NCBI RefSeq assembly: GCF_016907975.1
Contig: NZ_JAFBCY010000003.1
Span: 496,001-560,000, forward strand
Length of the DNA: 64,000 nt
From: Methylopila capsulata
Lineage (GTDB): Bacteria; Pseudomonadota; Alphaproteobacteria; Rhizobiales; Methylopilaceae
Direction of reading: 5' to 3'
Under the pieces are notes generated by a model, which was given only the letters and a program-made list of their open reading frames with translations, had not been told where the DNA came from and made no database searches. A program made the position numbers and the translations under genes. Shown here in pieces: positions 24,493 to 34,357 of the stretch; position 1 is the stretch's first letter, and each line of letters begins with the position of its first letter.

Positions 24493-27400
24493 TCATTCCT
24501 CGATCACCACGAGCAGATCCTTGGCGTCGACCGGCGAACCCGGCGTCACCAGCACCTCCTTGACGATCCCGCCGCGGTCCGCGTGGATCGAAGTCTCCAT
24601 CTTCATCGCCTCGATCGAGAGCAGCACGTCGCCCTGCGCGATCTGCTGGCCGGTCTTGACCGAGACGGTCGAAATGATCCCCGGCATCGGCGCGGCGACC
24701 TGAGCGGGGTTGCCGTCCTCCGCCTTGCGCCGGGCCTCGCGCACGTTGGCGGCGAAGCGGTTCGGCACCTTGATGATGCGCGGCTGGCCGTTGAGCTCGA
24801 AGAAGACCTTCACCTGGCCCTCCTCGTCCGTCTCGCCGACGCCGAGGTTGCGGATCATCAGCGTCTTGCCGCGCTCGATCTCGACCGCCAGCTCGTCGCC
24901 GGCGGCCAGGCCGTAGAAGTAGACCGGCGTCGGCAGCGCCGAGACCGGGCCGTACTTCTTTTCGGCCAGCGCATAGTCGACGAAGACCTTGGGATACATC
25001 AGGTAGGACGCGAGCTCGAAGCTGGAGACCTCGCGCTCGATCTTGGTCTCCACCTCCACCTTCGCGGCGTCGAGATCGGTCGGCGGCATCAGCGCTCCGG
25101 CCCGGCCCTCGATCGGCTCTTCACCCTTCAGCACCTTCTGCTGAATGCCCTTCGGGAAGCCGCCGGGCGGCTGGCTGAGCTCGCCCTTCATGAGCTGCAC
25201 GACGCTTTCGGGGAACGAGACGTCGACCGCCGGATCCTCCACCTCGGCGCGGGTCAGCCCGGCCGAGACCATGGTGAGCGCCATGTCGCCGACGACCTTG
25301 GAGGTCGGCGTCACCTTGATGATGTCGCCGAACATGTCGTTGACGTCGCGGTAGATGCGGGCGACCTCGGTCCAGCGGCTCTCCAGCCCCATGGAGCGCG
25401 CCTGCTCCTTGAGGTTGGTAAACTGCCCGCCGGGCATCTCGTGCAGATACACTTCCGACGCCGGGGCCAGCAGGTCGTTCTCGAAGGCGGCGTATTGCGC
25501 CCGCGCCGCCTCCCAATAGAGCGAGATCGCGCGGATGGCGTCGAGGTCGAGGCCGCTGTCGCGCTCCGAGCCCTTCAGCGCCGCGACCACCGAGCCGAGG
25601 CACGGCTGCGAGGTCATGCCGGAGAACGCGTCCATGGCGGCGTCCACCGCGTCGACGCCGGCGTCGATCGCGGCGAGCAGCGTCGCGCCGGCGATGCCGG
25701 AGGTGTCGTGGGTGTGGAGATGGAGCGGGAGCCCGGTCTCCTCCCGCAGCGTCTTGACCAGCAGCCGGGCCGCTGCGGGCTTCAGCAGCCCCGCCATGTC
25801 CTTGAGGCAGAGCACGTGGGCTCCGGCGGCCTCGAGCTGCTTCGCGAGATCGACGTAGTACTTGAGGTCGTATTTCGCCCGCGACGGATCGAGAACGTCG
25901 CCGGTGTAGCAGATCGCGGCCTCGCAGATCTTCCCGGCCTCGTTCACCGCATCCATCGTGACGCGCATGTTGTCGATCCAGTTCAGGCAGTCGAATACCC
26001 GGAACAGGTCGACGCCGCCGTTCGCAGCCTGGCCGATGAAGTAGGCCACCGCGTTGTCGGGGTAGTTCGCGTAGCCGACGCCGTTCGAGCCGCGGACCAG
26101 GCACTGCAGCAGCAGGTTCGGCGCGGCCTCCCGGATCTTGGCGAGGCGCTCCCACGGATCCTCGGTCAGGAAGCGCATGGCGACGTCGAAAGTCGCCCCA
26201 CCCCAGCATTCGAGGCTGAGCAGTTCCGGCAGGCCCTGCGCATAGGACGACGCGGAGGCCGCGATGTCGAAGGTGCGGACGCGGGTCGCGAGCAGCGACT
26301 GGTGGGCGTCGCGCATGGTGGTATCGGTGAACAGCACGCGGTTTTCCGCGCGCATCCATTCGCCGAACTTCTTCGGCCCGAGCTTTTCGAGCAGCTGGCG
26401 CGAACCGGAGGACGGCTGGCCGCCCCCGCCGAACACCGGCGGCGTCGGAACCTGCGCGCCGGGCTTCGGCTTGGCGCGGCCCTTGGCCTCCGGGTGGCCG
26501 TTGACGGTGACGTCGGCCACATAGGTCAGCAGCTTGGTCGCCCGGTCCTGCCGCTTCTCGAAGGCGAACAGCGCCGGCGTCTCGTCGATGAAGCGGGTGA
26601 TGGTCTCGCCGGCGAGGAAGGTCGGGTGCCGAACCACGTTCTCGAGAAACGCGAGGTTCGTGGCGACGCCGCGGATGCGGTACTCGCTGATCGCGCGCTG
26701 CATGCGCAGGCACGCCTCCTCGGCCGTCGGCGCCCAGGCCGTCACCTTCTCCAGCATCGGATCGTAGAAACGGGTGATCACGGCCCCGGAATAGGCCGTG
26801 CCGCCATCGACGCGGATGCCGAAGCCCATGGCGCCGCGGTAGGCGGTGATCCGGCCGTAGTCCGGAATGAAGTTGTCTTCCGGGTTCTCGGTGGTGATCC
26901 GGCACTGCAAGGCATGGCCGTTGAGGCGGATGTCGCCCTGCAGCGGCACGCCTGATTCCGGCGTCCCGATCGTCTCGCCTTCGATCACCTTGATCTGCGC
27001 TTTCACGATGTCGACGCCGGTGACGACCTCGGTCACCGTGTGCTCGACCTGGATGCGCGGGTTGACCTCGATGAAGTAGAACTCGCCGGTGTCGGCGTTC
27101 ATCAGGAACTCGATCGTGCCGGCGCCGAGGTAGTCGGTGGCGCGGGCGATCTTGAGCCCGCTCTCGCACAGCGCCGCGCGGGTCTCGGCGTCGAGGTAGG
27201 GCGCCGGCGCGCGCTCCACGACCTTCTGGTTGCGTCGCTGCACCGAGCAGTCGCGCTCGAACAGGTGGACGGTGTTGCCGTGCCGGTCGCCCAGTACCTG
27301 CACCTCGACGTGGCGCGCGCGCTCGACCAGCTTCTCGAGATAGACCTCGTCCTTGCCGAAGGCCGCCTTGGCCTCGCGCTTGGCGTTCGTCACCTCCCCG

Positions 27401-27969
27401 ATGAGCTTCGCCATGTCGCGGATGACGCGCATGCCGCGGCCGCCGCCGCCCCAGGAGGCTTTCAGCATGACGGGCAGGCCGATCTCCTCGGCCGCCTTGC
27501 GGATGGCGTCGGGATCGTCCGGCAGCGGGGCGGTCGCAGGCATCACCGGCACGCCAACGCTTTCCGCCAGATTGCGCGCCGCGACCTTGTTGCCGAGCGA
27601 GCGCATCGTGTCCGGCGACGGCCCGATGAAGAGGATCTTCGCCTCCGCGCAGGCCTCGGCGAACTCCGGGCTCTCGGACAGGAAGCCGTAGCCGGGATGG
27701 ATCGCGTCGACGCCAGCCTCGGTCGCGACACGGATCACCTCGGGGATCGAGAGGTAGGCCTCGAGCGGGCCCATCCCATGGCCGACCTGGTAGGCCTCGT
27801 CGGACTTGAAGCGGTGGAGCGAGAGCTTGTCCTCCTCCGCGTAGATCGCGACGGTGCGGATGCCGAGCTCCGCCGCGGCGCGAAACACGCGGATCGCGAT
27901 CTCGGAGCGGTTCGCGACGAGGAGCTTACGGATCTTGCGGGGCGGCACGACGGGCGCAGGGGCGTTCAT
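24493..27969 (-). CDS. pyc: Pyruvate carboxylase
   Basis: 1158-aa biotin enzyme making oxaloacetate from pyruvate, bicarbonate and ATP (anaplerosis). Domains in order: biotin carboxylase (about 10-470; KLLVANRSEIAIRVFRAAAE, then KASWGGGGRGMR and EVNPRIQVEHTVTE), carboxyltransferase TIM barrel (about 550-830; LFTDTTMRDAHQSLLATRVR region, LHLHTHDTSG, FSGMTSQP), tetramerisation region and C-terminal biotinyl domain with EAMKMET (biotinylated Lys1123). Length is normal for the single-chain form. GGAGG lies upstream of the ATG. Confidence 0.97.
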   Translation of the reverse strand: MNAPAPVVPPRKIRKLLVANRSEIAIRVFRAAAELGIRTVAIYAEEDKLSLHRFKSDEAYQVGHGMGPLEAYLSIPEVIRVATEAGVDAIHPGYGFLSESPEFAEACAEAKILFIGPSPDTMRSLGNKVAARNLAESVGVPVMPATAPLPDDPDAIRKAAEEIGLPVMLKASWGGGGRGMRVIRDMAKLIGEVTNAKREAKAAFGKDEVYLEKLVERARHVEVQVLGDRHGNTVHLFERDCSVQRRNQKVVERAPAPYLDAETRAALCESGLKIARATDYLGAGTIEFLMNADTGEFYFIEVNPRIQVEHTVTEVVTGVDIVKAQIKVIEGETIGTPESGVPLQGDIRLNGHALQCRITTENPEDNFIPDYGRITAYRGAMGFGIRVDGGTAYSGAVITRFYDPMLEKVTAWAPTAEEACLRMQRAISEYRIRGVATNLAFLENVVRHPTFLAGETITRFIDETPALFAFEKRQDRATKLLTYVADVTVNGHPEAKGRAKPKPGAQVPTPPVFGGGGQPSSGSRQLLEKLGPKKFGEWMRAENRVLFTDTTMRDAHQSLLATRVRTFDIAASASSYAQGLPELLSLECWGGATFDVAMRFLTEDPWERLAKIREAAPNLLLQCLVRGSNGVGYANYPDNAVAYFIGQAANGGVDLFRVFDCLNWIDNMRVTMDAVNEAGKICEAAICYTGDVLDPSRAKYDLKYYVDLAKQLEAAGAHVLCLKDMAGLLKPAAARLLVKTLREETGLPLHLHTHDTSGIAGATLLAAIDAGVDAVDAAMDAFSGMTSQPCLGSVVAALKGSERDSGLDLDAIRAISLYWEAARAQYAAFENDLLAPASEVYLHEMPGGQFTNLKEQARSMGLESRWTEVARIYRDVNDMFGDIIKVTPTSKVVGDMALTMVSAGLTRAEVEDPAVDVSFPESVVQLMKGELSQPPGGFPKGIQQKVLKGEEPIEGRAGALMPPTDLDAAKVEVETKIEREVSSFELASYLMYPKVFVDYALAEKKYGPVSALPTPVYFYGLAAGDELAVEIERGKTLMIRNLGVGETDEEGQVKVFFELNGQPRIIKVPNRFAANVREARRKAEDGNPAQVAAPMPGIISTVSVKTGQQIAQGDVLLSIEAMKMETSIHADRGGIVKEVLVTPGSPVDAKDLLVVIEE

Positions 27970-28137
27970 TGAGACGTTCGACCTCCGGATCGTGACGGAA
28001 AGCGGCCGAGGCGGCCGGCGGAGCGAAACTCGGATCGCAGGAGACGGGCGGTCGCGCGCACGAGGTTCGTGCCTCGCCTCCGTCGTCGGAGGCGAGGTTA
28101 TACGAACGCTTCGCGGGATAAAGAGGCCAGCCGCGTG

Positions 28138-29460
28138 TCAGCTGCGGCGCGGCGCCGGCGGAGCGTTCGCCGGGACGACCGGGGCGCCCTCGCGGGGCTG
28201 CGGCGCAGGCGCTCCCGTCGGCGCACGCGCGGGCGTCACGCGCTTGGTCGTCCGCAGCTCCTCGGACACGTAGGCGAGGCCCACGAGGATCAGCGCTCCC
28301 AGCAGCGAGAACGTCACCTGCGTGACGACGCCATGGCCGAACCAGTCGAACACGCCGTGGCTCATGGCCGCGAACACCGTGGAGATCACGAACAGCGGCA
28401 GGCTTTTGCGGCCGATCAGCACCATGGAGCGGCCGAGCAGGGTGTCGCCCAAACGGCTCTCCTTGCGGATGAACAGCGCAGCGAGATGGGCCATGGCGAG
28501 GAAGTGGGCCAGCCGAACAGGTGACGCGTTGGCCTTGTCCGCGATGTCCGTGATGAAGCGGAGCGGCCGCCATTCGTAGAGGCCGAGCGTGGCCCAGGGC
28601 GCGGCGGCGATGAAGGCCAAGATGACGATGGTGATGGACAGCGCGATCGCCGCGGGCGCCGCCATCACGTTCCGGAACCACGGCTCCTCGCGTGCGAGGA
28701 AGATCGCGAACCCCGCAAGGAACACCGCCTGCCAGGCGAAGGGGTTGAAGGTCCAGAGCCGGGTGTCGGGATAGGACGACAGGGTCGCGCCGGAGACCTG
28801 AGCCCAGGTCCAGACCCCGACGGCGAAGGCCGCGTAGAAGAACCACCGGTCCCGGAACAGCCAGAACAGGACGCCGACCATGATCGTGAGCAGGATGTAG
28901 AGCGGAAGGATGTCCAGCAGGGGCGGCAGGTAGCCGAGCGTCGCGAGCTTCGGCAGCACCGTCTCGGTCGCGACCAGGAAGGGGCGCACGAACAGGTCCC
29001 GCTCCATGATGCTGGAGCCGGCGTACTCGCGGTACAGCACGGCCAGCGTCGCGATCACGACGAAGGCTGCGATGTGGTGGAGGTAGAGCGTGAAGGCGCG
29101 CTGGAAGCCGTAGGGAATCGCCATGATCGGGCGATCGAGGAACTTGCCGACGAACATGCTCGCCATCGCGAAACCGGACAGGAACACGAAGAGCTCAGCG
29201 GAATCCGAGACGCCGTAGTTCTTCGTCGTGAGCCAGCTCATGACGTTGTTGACGCTGTGGTTCCAAAAGATGAAGACGATCGCGAGCCCGCGCCAGAAGT
29301 CCAGCCGCCAGTCCCGCGACGAGACCGGCGCTCCAACCGGGCGCTTCGCAGCCTGCGTCGTCGCACTGCCTTCCGCCAAGACGCCATCCTCGCTGGTTTG
29401 AGACGACGTTCGCGCCGCAAGCGCGCCAATCCGCGCGACGAATCGTGCGCGGTCGCGCAC
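28138..29460 (-). CDS. opgC: OpgC-family membrane acyltransferase
   Basis: 440-aa inner-membrane protein with about ten hydrophobic helices and the OpgC hallmark region DFWRGLAIVFIFWNH and SAELFVFLSGFAM. OpgC proteins add succinyl groups to osmoregulated periplasmic glucans. The annotated GTG start at 29460 has no convincing ribosome-binding site; the domain itself begins near RDWRLDFWRG, so the true start may be downstream. The C-terminal tail is Pro/Ala-rich (PAPQPREGAPVVPANAPP). No opgGH genes are adjacent. Confidence 0.8.
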   Translation of the reverse strand: MRDRARFVARIGALAARTSSQTSEDGVLAEGSATTQAAKRPVGAPVSSRDWRLDFWRGLAIVFIFWNHSVNNVMSWLTTKNYGVSDSAELFVFLSGFAMASMFVGKFLDRPIMAIPYGFQRAFTLYLHHIAAFVVIATLAVLYREYAGSSIMERDLFVRPFLVATETVLPKLATLGYLPPLLDILPLYILLTIMVGVLFWLFRDRWFFYAAFAVGVWTWAQVSGATLSSYPDTRLWTFNPFAWQAVFLAGFAIFLAREEPWFRNVMAAPAAIALSITIVILAFIAAAPWATLGLYEWRPLRFITDIADKANASPVRLAHFLAMAHLAALFIRKESRLGDTLLGRSMVLIGRKSLPLFVISTVFAAMSHGVFDWFGHGVVTQVTFSLLGALILVGLAYVSEELRTTKRVTPARAPTGAPAPQPREGAPVVPANAPPAPRRS

Positions 29461-29554
29461 AGAACCCTATAATCGGGGACCAAACGTCGCGAGTGTGGCG
29501 AAAGTTTCTCCCGGGCGTACGCCTATGGACGCAGTCCCGGTCAAACCTGCGGGA

Positions 29555-30730
29555 TCAGAGCAGCCCGCGCGCGGCGAGGTTCCGCATGAGATGGCCGGCG
29601 CCGAAGGTCCAGCGCTCGGCGTCGGGGCACCGGACGACCCGGTTCACCAGCGCGCCGAGGGTCGGGGTCGCGATCGTGACCACGTCGCCCACCTTGTGGG
29701 TGAAGCCCTCGCCCGGGGTGTCGCGATCCTCGATCGGCGCGAACATCGTCCCGAGATAGAGAACGAAGCCGTCGGGATACTGGTGGTTCCGCCCGATGGT
29801 CTGGCCGACGAGATCCTCCGGATCGCGTGCGATCTGCTCCATGTGGCTGACGCCGCCGAGCGTGAAGCCGTCGTCGCCGACGACCTCCAGCGTCACCGCC
29901 GCCTTGCGCACGTCGTCCAGCGTGAAGCCGGCGTCGAACAGGCGGATGAAGGGTCCCACGGAGGCGGAGGCGGTGTTGTCCTTGGCCTTGCTCAGCAACA
30001 GGGCGGAGCGGCCTTCGACGTCGCGCAGGTTGACGTCGTTGCCGAGCGTCGCGCCGACGATGCGGCCCGCGCTCGAGACGACGACCACCATTTCCGGCTC
30101 GGGGTTGTTCCAGTTGGAGATGGGATGAATGCCGACGTCCGAGCCTGATCCGACGCTCGCCATCGCCTGGGTCTTCGTGAAGACCTCGGCGTCCGGCCCG
30201 ATGCCGACCTCGAGATACTGCGACCACAACCCCTTCGCGACGAGCACGCGCTTCAGCGCCGCGGCCTCCTCGGACCCGGGCTTCAGAGCGGCAAGGTCGG
30301 CGCCGATGGTCGCCGCGATCTCGGCGCGAAACGACGCCGCCTTTTCGGGCGCGCCCTTCGCCTGCTCCTCGACGACGCGCTCGAGCGTCGAGATCGGGAA
30401 GGTGACGCCCGCGGCCTTCACGGCCTGCAGGTCGATGGGCGACAGCAGCCACGGCCGGCTGGCGTCGCGACCGTCGGGCGGGGTGTTCGCGAGGATGTCG
30501 GCCAGCGCGCCGATATCTTCGCCGGGCGTCGCGGCCAGTTCGCCCGCGGGATCGACCGCCTCGCACAGGTCCCGCGAGGTGGCGAAGGCGGCGGTTACGT
30601 CCAGCACGCGATCGTCGCGGACCGTGACCACGCTCGGGCCGCTCACATCCGGCCGCCAGACCCGACCCGCGAGAACCGCCGTCGCGCGATCGGACGGGAG
30701 GGACGTTTCCACGACGAGAGAGACCGGCAT
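29555..30730 (-). CDS. Fumarylacetoacetate hydrolase-family protein
   Basis: 391-aa enzyme with an FAH-fold C-terminal half. Metal-binding motif elements include GIGPDAEVFTKTQAMASVG, NNPEPEMVVVV (ExE) and GNDVNLRD. The ~390-aa length and fold resemble 2-keto-3-deoxy sugar-acid dehydratases/hydrolases. The upstream neighbour is an MFS transporter on the same strand, so sugar-acid metabolism is plausible. ATG 30730 is chosen because GGAG precedes it at proper spacing; another ATG lies 12 nt upstream. Confidence 0.75.
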   Translation of the reverse strand: MPVSLVVETSLPSDRATAVLAGRVWRPDVSGPSVVTVRDDRVLDVTAAFATSRDLCEAVDPAGELAATPGEDIGALADILANTPPDGRDASRPWLLSPIDLQAVKAAGVTFPISTLERVVEEQAKGAPEKAASFRAEIAATIGADLAALKPGSEEAAALKRVLVAKGLWSQYLEVGIGPDAEVFTKTQAMASVGSGSDVGIHPISNWNNPEPEMVVVVSSAGRIVGATLGNDVNLRDVEGRSALLLSKAKDNTASASVGPFIRLFDAGFTLDDVRKAAVTLEVVGDDGFTLGGVSHMEQIARDPEDLVGQTIGRNHQYPDGFVLYLGTMFAPIEDRDTPGEGFTHKVGDVVTIATPTLGALVNRVVRCPDAERWTFGAGHLMRNLAARGLL

Positions 30731-30740
30731 CCGACGCTCC

Positions 30741-30767
30741 ATTGTTCGGAGACTATACAATTGTTCG
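30741..30767. promoter_or_regulatory. ATTGTTCG direct repeat and ACAATTGT palindrome
   Basis: ATTGTTCG at 30741-30748 and 30760-30767, 19 bp apart, with the perfect palindrome ACAATTGT at 30757-30764. The element sits directly upstream of the FAH-family gene and is unusually AT-rich for this window, suggesting a promoter/operator of its own. Confidence 0.4.
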
Positions 30768-30807
30768 CGGACTTTGTGCCGCAACTCGCCGGCTTCGGCA
30801 ACGGCCG

Positions 30808-32259
30808 TCAGGCGGCTTTCGAGAGCGGATCGGCGACGTCCTCGAGCGATTTCCCTTCGGCGTCGATTCCCCACACCAGGGCCGCGGCGCCCGCGCCGAT
30901 CATGAGCAGCGCTGCGCCGGCGTAGCCGAGGAAGATCGGCCAGGGCTGGCCGCCCCCGATCAGCACGCCGAAGACGTAAGGGGCGACGACGCCGCCGAGG
31001 CCGGTGCCGATGGCGTAGAACACCGCGATGGCGAGCGCCCTCACCTCGAGCGGAAAGGCTTCGCTGGCGGTGAGATAGGCGGAACTCGCCGCGGCGGAGG
31101 CGAAGAAGAAGATCACGCTCCAGGCGAGCGTCTGCGTGACCGCCGTCAGCGCGCCTTGCGCGAACAGCCAGCCCGTGACGAGCAGCAGAAGACCGGAGAC
31201 GACATAGGTCAGGCAGATCATCTTCCGCCGTCCGACCGTGTCGAACAGAGGCCCGAGGACCAGCGGCCCGATGACGTTGCCGAAGGCGAAGGGAACGAGA
31301 TAGAGCCCGACGTGGGCGGCCTCGACCGCGTAGAACTTCGTCAGGATCAGCCCGTAGGTGAAGAACACGGCGTTGTAGAGGAACGCCTGGGCGATCATCA
31401 GCGCGAGCACCAGGGCGGATCGACCGCGATAGACGCCGAAGATCGCGCGGAAGATCACCCCGAAACCGAAGGTGCGGGCGGGATGGATCTTAAGCGATCC
31501 GCGCGCCGGCGGCAGTGTCTCGCCCGTCTCGGCTTCGATGCGCCGCTCGATGTCGGCGACGACCGCCTCGCCTTCTTCGATCCGGTCGTGGCAGGCGAGC
31601 CAGCGCGGACTTTCCGGCACGTGCCGGCGGGTGAACAGGATGAGCAGCCCCAGCACGGCGCCGAGGCCGAAGCCGAGCCGCCAGCCGAGATCGACCGAGA
31701 ACCACCCGGAGTCGAGCAGGACGACGCTCGCCAGCGCCCCGACGCCGGCGCCGGCCCAGAAACTACCGTTGATGATGATCGCGATCCGGCCGCGCAGCCG
31801 CGCCGGCATCAGTTCGTCGATCGCGGAGTTGATCGCGGCGTACTCGCCGCCGATGCCGACCCCGGTGATCAGCCGGAACAGCGCGAGGCTCCAGAAGTCC
31901 CAGGCGAAGGCCGAGAACAGCACGCCGACGATGTAGACGCCGAGCGTCGTGAAGAAGATCAGCCTGCGGCCGAGCCGGTCGGTCAACCACCCGAATCCCA
32001 GCGCGCCGCCGACCGCGCCGATGAGGTAGGCCGAGGCGAGCGCGCCAATGTCGGCGTCGCTCAAGCCCAGCGCGCCCGGATCCTGCAGGCGCGGCGCGAG
32101 CGCCCCGACGATGGTCACCTCGAGCCCGTCGAGCACCCAGGTGACGCCCAGGGCGAGCACGATCAGGCGGTGGAGCCGCGACCACGGCAGCCGGTCCATG
32201 CGCGCGGGAATGTCGATCTCGACGGCCTCGCGGCCGCCGAGCACGGCGTTGGCGTTCAA
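30808..32259 (-). CDS. MFS transporter, metabolite:H+ symporter type
   Basis: 483-aa inner-membrane transporter with about 12 helices. Typical MFS loops: GFGWLTDRLGRRLIF (helix 2-3), LRGRIAI, HVPESPRWLACHDR (central loop PESPRW, as in sugar-porter/SV2-like carriers) and DTVGRRKMI. The start is TTG 32259, overlapping the galE stop as TTGA. Coupled to galE upstream and followed by an FAH-family enzyme, so a sugar or sugar acid is a plausible substrate. Confidence 0.85.
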   Translation of the reverse strand: MNANAVLGGREAVEIDIPARMDRLPWSRLHRLIVLALGVTWVLDGLEVTIVGALAPRLQDPGALGLSDADIGALASAYLIGAVGGALGFGWLTDRLGRRLIFFTTLGVYIVGVLFSAFAWDFWSLALFRLITGVGIGGEYAAINSAIDELMPARLRGRIAIIINGSFWAGAGVGALASVVLLDSGWFSVDLGWRLGFGLGAVLGLLILFTRRHVPESPRWLACHDRIEEGEAVVADIERRIEAETGETLPPARGSLKIHPARTFGFGVIFRAIFGVYRGRSALVLALMIAQAFLYNAVFFTYGLILTKFYAVEAAHVGLYLVPFAFGNVIGPLVLGPLFDTVGRRKMICLTYVVSGLLLLVTGWLFAQGALTAVTQTLAWSVIFFFASAAASSAYLTASEAFPLEVRALAIAVFYAIGTGLGGVVAPYVFGVLIGGGQPWPIFLGYAGAALLMIGAGAAALVWGIDAEGKSLEDVADPLSKAA

Positions 32260-33251
32260 GCCTGACCGGCGCCGCGCTCCGCCACCTGACGCTCCCAGGC
32301 CAGCGCGTGGCCGACAATCGAGTCGAGGTCGTCATGGCGGGGACGCCAGCCGACCGTCTCGCGGATGCGGGTGGGGTCGGCCACCAGCGACGCCGGGTCG
32401 CCGTCGCGGCGCGGGGCGACGTGCACGGGAAAGTCGACGCCGGCGCAGCGCTTCACGGCGTCGATCACCTCAAGGACGGACGCGCCCCGGCCATAGCCGC
32501 AGTTCGCGACGAAGCTGTCGCCGCCGGCCTCGAGGTGATCGAGCGCCAGAAGATGGGCGTGCGCGAGGTCGCTGACGTGGATGTAGTCGCGCACGCAGGT
32601 GCCGTCCGGCGTCGGATAGTCATCGCCATAGCATTCGAGGTGATTGCGGCCGCCGAGCGCCGCCTGGGCCGCGACCTTGATCAGATGGGTCGCGCGCGGG
32701 CTCGACTGGCCGGCCCGGCCATCGGGGTCGGCGCCCGCCACGTTGAAGTAGCGCAACGCGGCGTAGGAGAGGCCATAGGCGCGCGACATGTCGGCCAGCA
32801 TGCGCTCGGTCATCAACTTCGAGGCGCCGTAGGGCGAGATCGGATCCAACGGCTCGTCTTCGGTGAGCGGCTCGTCCGATCCTTCGCCATAGACCGCGGC
32901 GGTCGACGAGAACACCACGCGCTTCACGCCGCCGGCGACCGCGGCGGCCAGCAGCGCGCGCGAGCGGACGGTGTTGTTGAGGTAGTAGTCGAGAGGGTCC
33001 CGCACCGAGTCCGGAACGACGATCGATCCCGCGAAATGGACGATCGCGTCGACGCCATGCTCCATGATCGTCTTCGCGACGAGGCGCTCGTCGCCCACGC
33101 ACCCCTTCACGAAAGGCACGGTCTCGGGCACCGCCCGGCGAAAGCCCGTGGACAGATCGTCGATCACGACGACGCTGCGTCCGGCGTCCTTGAGCGCAAG
33201 CACCATATGGCTGCCGATGTAGCCGGCGCCGCCCGTCACAAGAACAGCCAT
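32256..33251 (-). CDS. galE: UDP-glucose 4-epimerase
   Basis: 331-aa short-chain dehydrogenase-type epimerase interconverting UDP-glucose and UDP-galactose in the cytosol. NAD motif VTGGAGYIGSH at the N-terminus, IDDLSTG, VHFAGSIVV, catalytic YGASK (YxxxK) with the preceding FSSTAAVYG, then YFNVAGADPDGR and DGTCVRDYIHVSDLA, all GalE hallmarks. Start ATG 33251 behind GGAGGG. Supplies activated galactose for envelope polysaccharide. The 4-nt overlap with the MFS gene is unusual for galE. Confidence 0.92.
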   Translation of the reverse strand: MAVLVTGGAGYIGSHMVLALKDAGRSVVVIDDLSTGFRRAVPETVPFVKGCVGDERLVAKTIMEHGVDAIVHFAGSIVVPDSVRDPLDYYLNNTVRSRALLAAAVAGGVKRVVFSSTAAVYGEGSDEPLTEDEPLDPISPYGASKLMTERMLADMSRAYGLSYAALRYFNVAGADPDGRAGQSSPRATHLIKVAAQAALGGRNHLECYGDDYPTPDGTCVRDYIHVSDLAHAHLLALDHLEAGGDSFVANCGYGRGASVLEVIDAVKRCAGVDFPVHVAPRRDGDPASLVADPTRIRETVGWRPRHDDLDSIVGHALAWERQVAERGAGQA

Positions 33252-33352
33252 CAAATCCCTCCTTCGACGTCGTTTGGACAATCTCAGGTGGGTCATCTCG
33301 GCGCGGAGCTCGCCTCTTCAAGTGGTCGAAAGCTAATAATCGAAGCCAAGAC

Positions 33353-34081
33353 TCACAGGATCGGGCGGGGCGAAAGCTCCTTCTCGAAGTGCTGCGCAAA
33401 CCGGGCCATCGCGCGCGGATTGTCGATCGTGAGCTTGCCGTCGGCGAGAGCGAACAGGCCCAGGCTCTTGAGGCGGGCCATGGTTTTGTTGGTGTGCACC
33501 AGCGACAGGCCGAGCGCGTCCGCCACGTGCTGCTGCGTCAGCGGGAAAACGAGCGTCCGGTCGTGCACGAGCCCGAGCGCCTCGGCGCGCTTGAACAGCC
33601 CCGCGAACAGCGAGGCGATGCGTTCCGCCGCGCTGCGCCGCCCGACGGTGAGCAGGTTTTCGTCGAGGATCGCCTCGGACTGCGCCGCAAGCCACGTCAG
33701 ATCGTACGCGAAGGCCGGCATGCGCTCGAAGATGCTCCAGAGCTTCCGCCGCGGGATCAGGCAGAGTTCGACGTCGGTCAGGGCGATCGCGCCATAGAGC
33801 GCCTTCTCGAACAGCGAGGCCTGCAGGCCCAGAAGGTCGCCGGGAAGCGCGATGCTGAGAATCTGCCGCCGTCCGTCCGGCAACTCCTTGTACCGGAAGG
33901 CCCAGCCGGAAAAGACGGTGTAGAGTTCGGCGCCGTTCTGCTCGGGATGGATGATGTCCGCTCCCGCCGGCAGGCGGAGATGTTCGGACTTCAGCGTTTC
34001 CAGGAAAACGACCTCCTCCTCGGTCTTCGGGCGGAAGGCATTCCTTTTTCGCAAGGAGCACTGGGAGCAGCGCACGAACAT
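33353..34081 (-). CDS. Crp/Fnr-family transcriptional regulator
   Basis: 242-aa regulator with an N-terminal Cys pair (CSQC), a cyclic-nucleotide-binding-type beta barrel (about 30-140; DLLGLQASLFEK) and a C-terminal Crp-type helix-turn-helix (TQQHVADALGLSLVHTNKTM). The barrel lacks an obvious full cAMP phosphate cassette, so the effector is unknown. ATG 34081 is annotated; GTG two codons upstream is possible. Divergent from phyR, with the TGTGAAAACACA element between them. Confidence 0.8.
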   Translation of the reverse strand: MFVRCSQCSLRKRNAFRPKTEEEVVFLETLKSEHLRLPAGADIIHPEQNGAELYTVFSGWAFRYKELPDGRRQILSIALPGDLLGLQASLFEKALYGAIALTDVELCLIPRRKLWSIFERMPAFAYDLTWLAAQSEAILDENLLTVGRRSAAERIASLFAGLFKRAEALGLVHDRTLVFPLTQQHVADALGLSLVHTNKTMARLKSLGLFALADGKLTIDNPRAMARFAQHFEKELSPRPIL

Positions 34082-34159
34082 GGTCACGCTCGGCAGATTG
34101 GCTTAGGACGGCCGCGGCTCGCGGCAGCTGTAGAGACCTCAATCGACACGACGCCGCTA

Positions 34160-34171
34160 TGTGAAAACACA
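34160..34171. promoter_or_regulatory. TGTG-N4-CACA element, possible Crp/Fnr-type half-site pair
   Basis: TGTGAAAACACA lies in the shared upstream region of the Crp/Fnr gene and phyR. The arms TGTG/CACA match the outer bases of Crp-type operators, but the spacing is 2 bp shorter than the Crp consensus. Weak evidence. Confidence 0.25.
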
Positions 34172-34357
34172 CATTGGCGCCCGTCGATAGGGGATAAATT
34201 CCACCCGCATCGGCGTGCGTATGCGAAGATCGTCCTTTCGCTGCGTCGTTGACATCCGCACGCAGGACTTGCTCATTCCACTCGCCGCGCCATTTCGCTG
34301 CCACAGCGCTTCCGCTGCGTTCCTGCACCGACACCGCTTGTCCGGATTATTCCCGTC

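Noticed and set aside
24583-26955. 790-codon frame opposite pyruvate carboxylase
   Set aside because: The minus strand clearly encodes pyruvate carboxylase; the antisense product has no recognisable domain.
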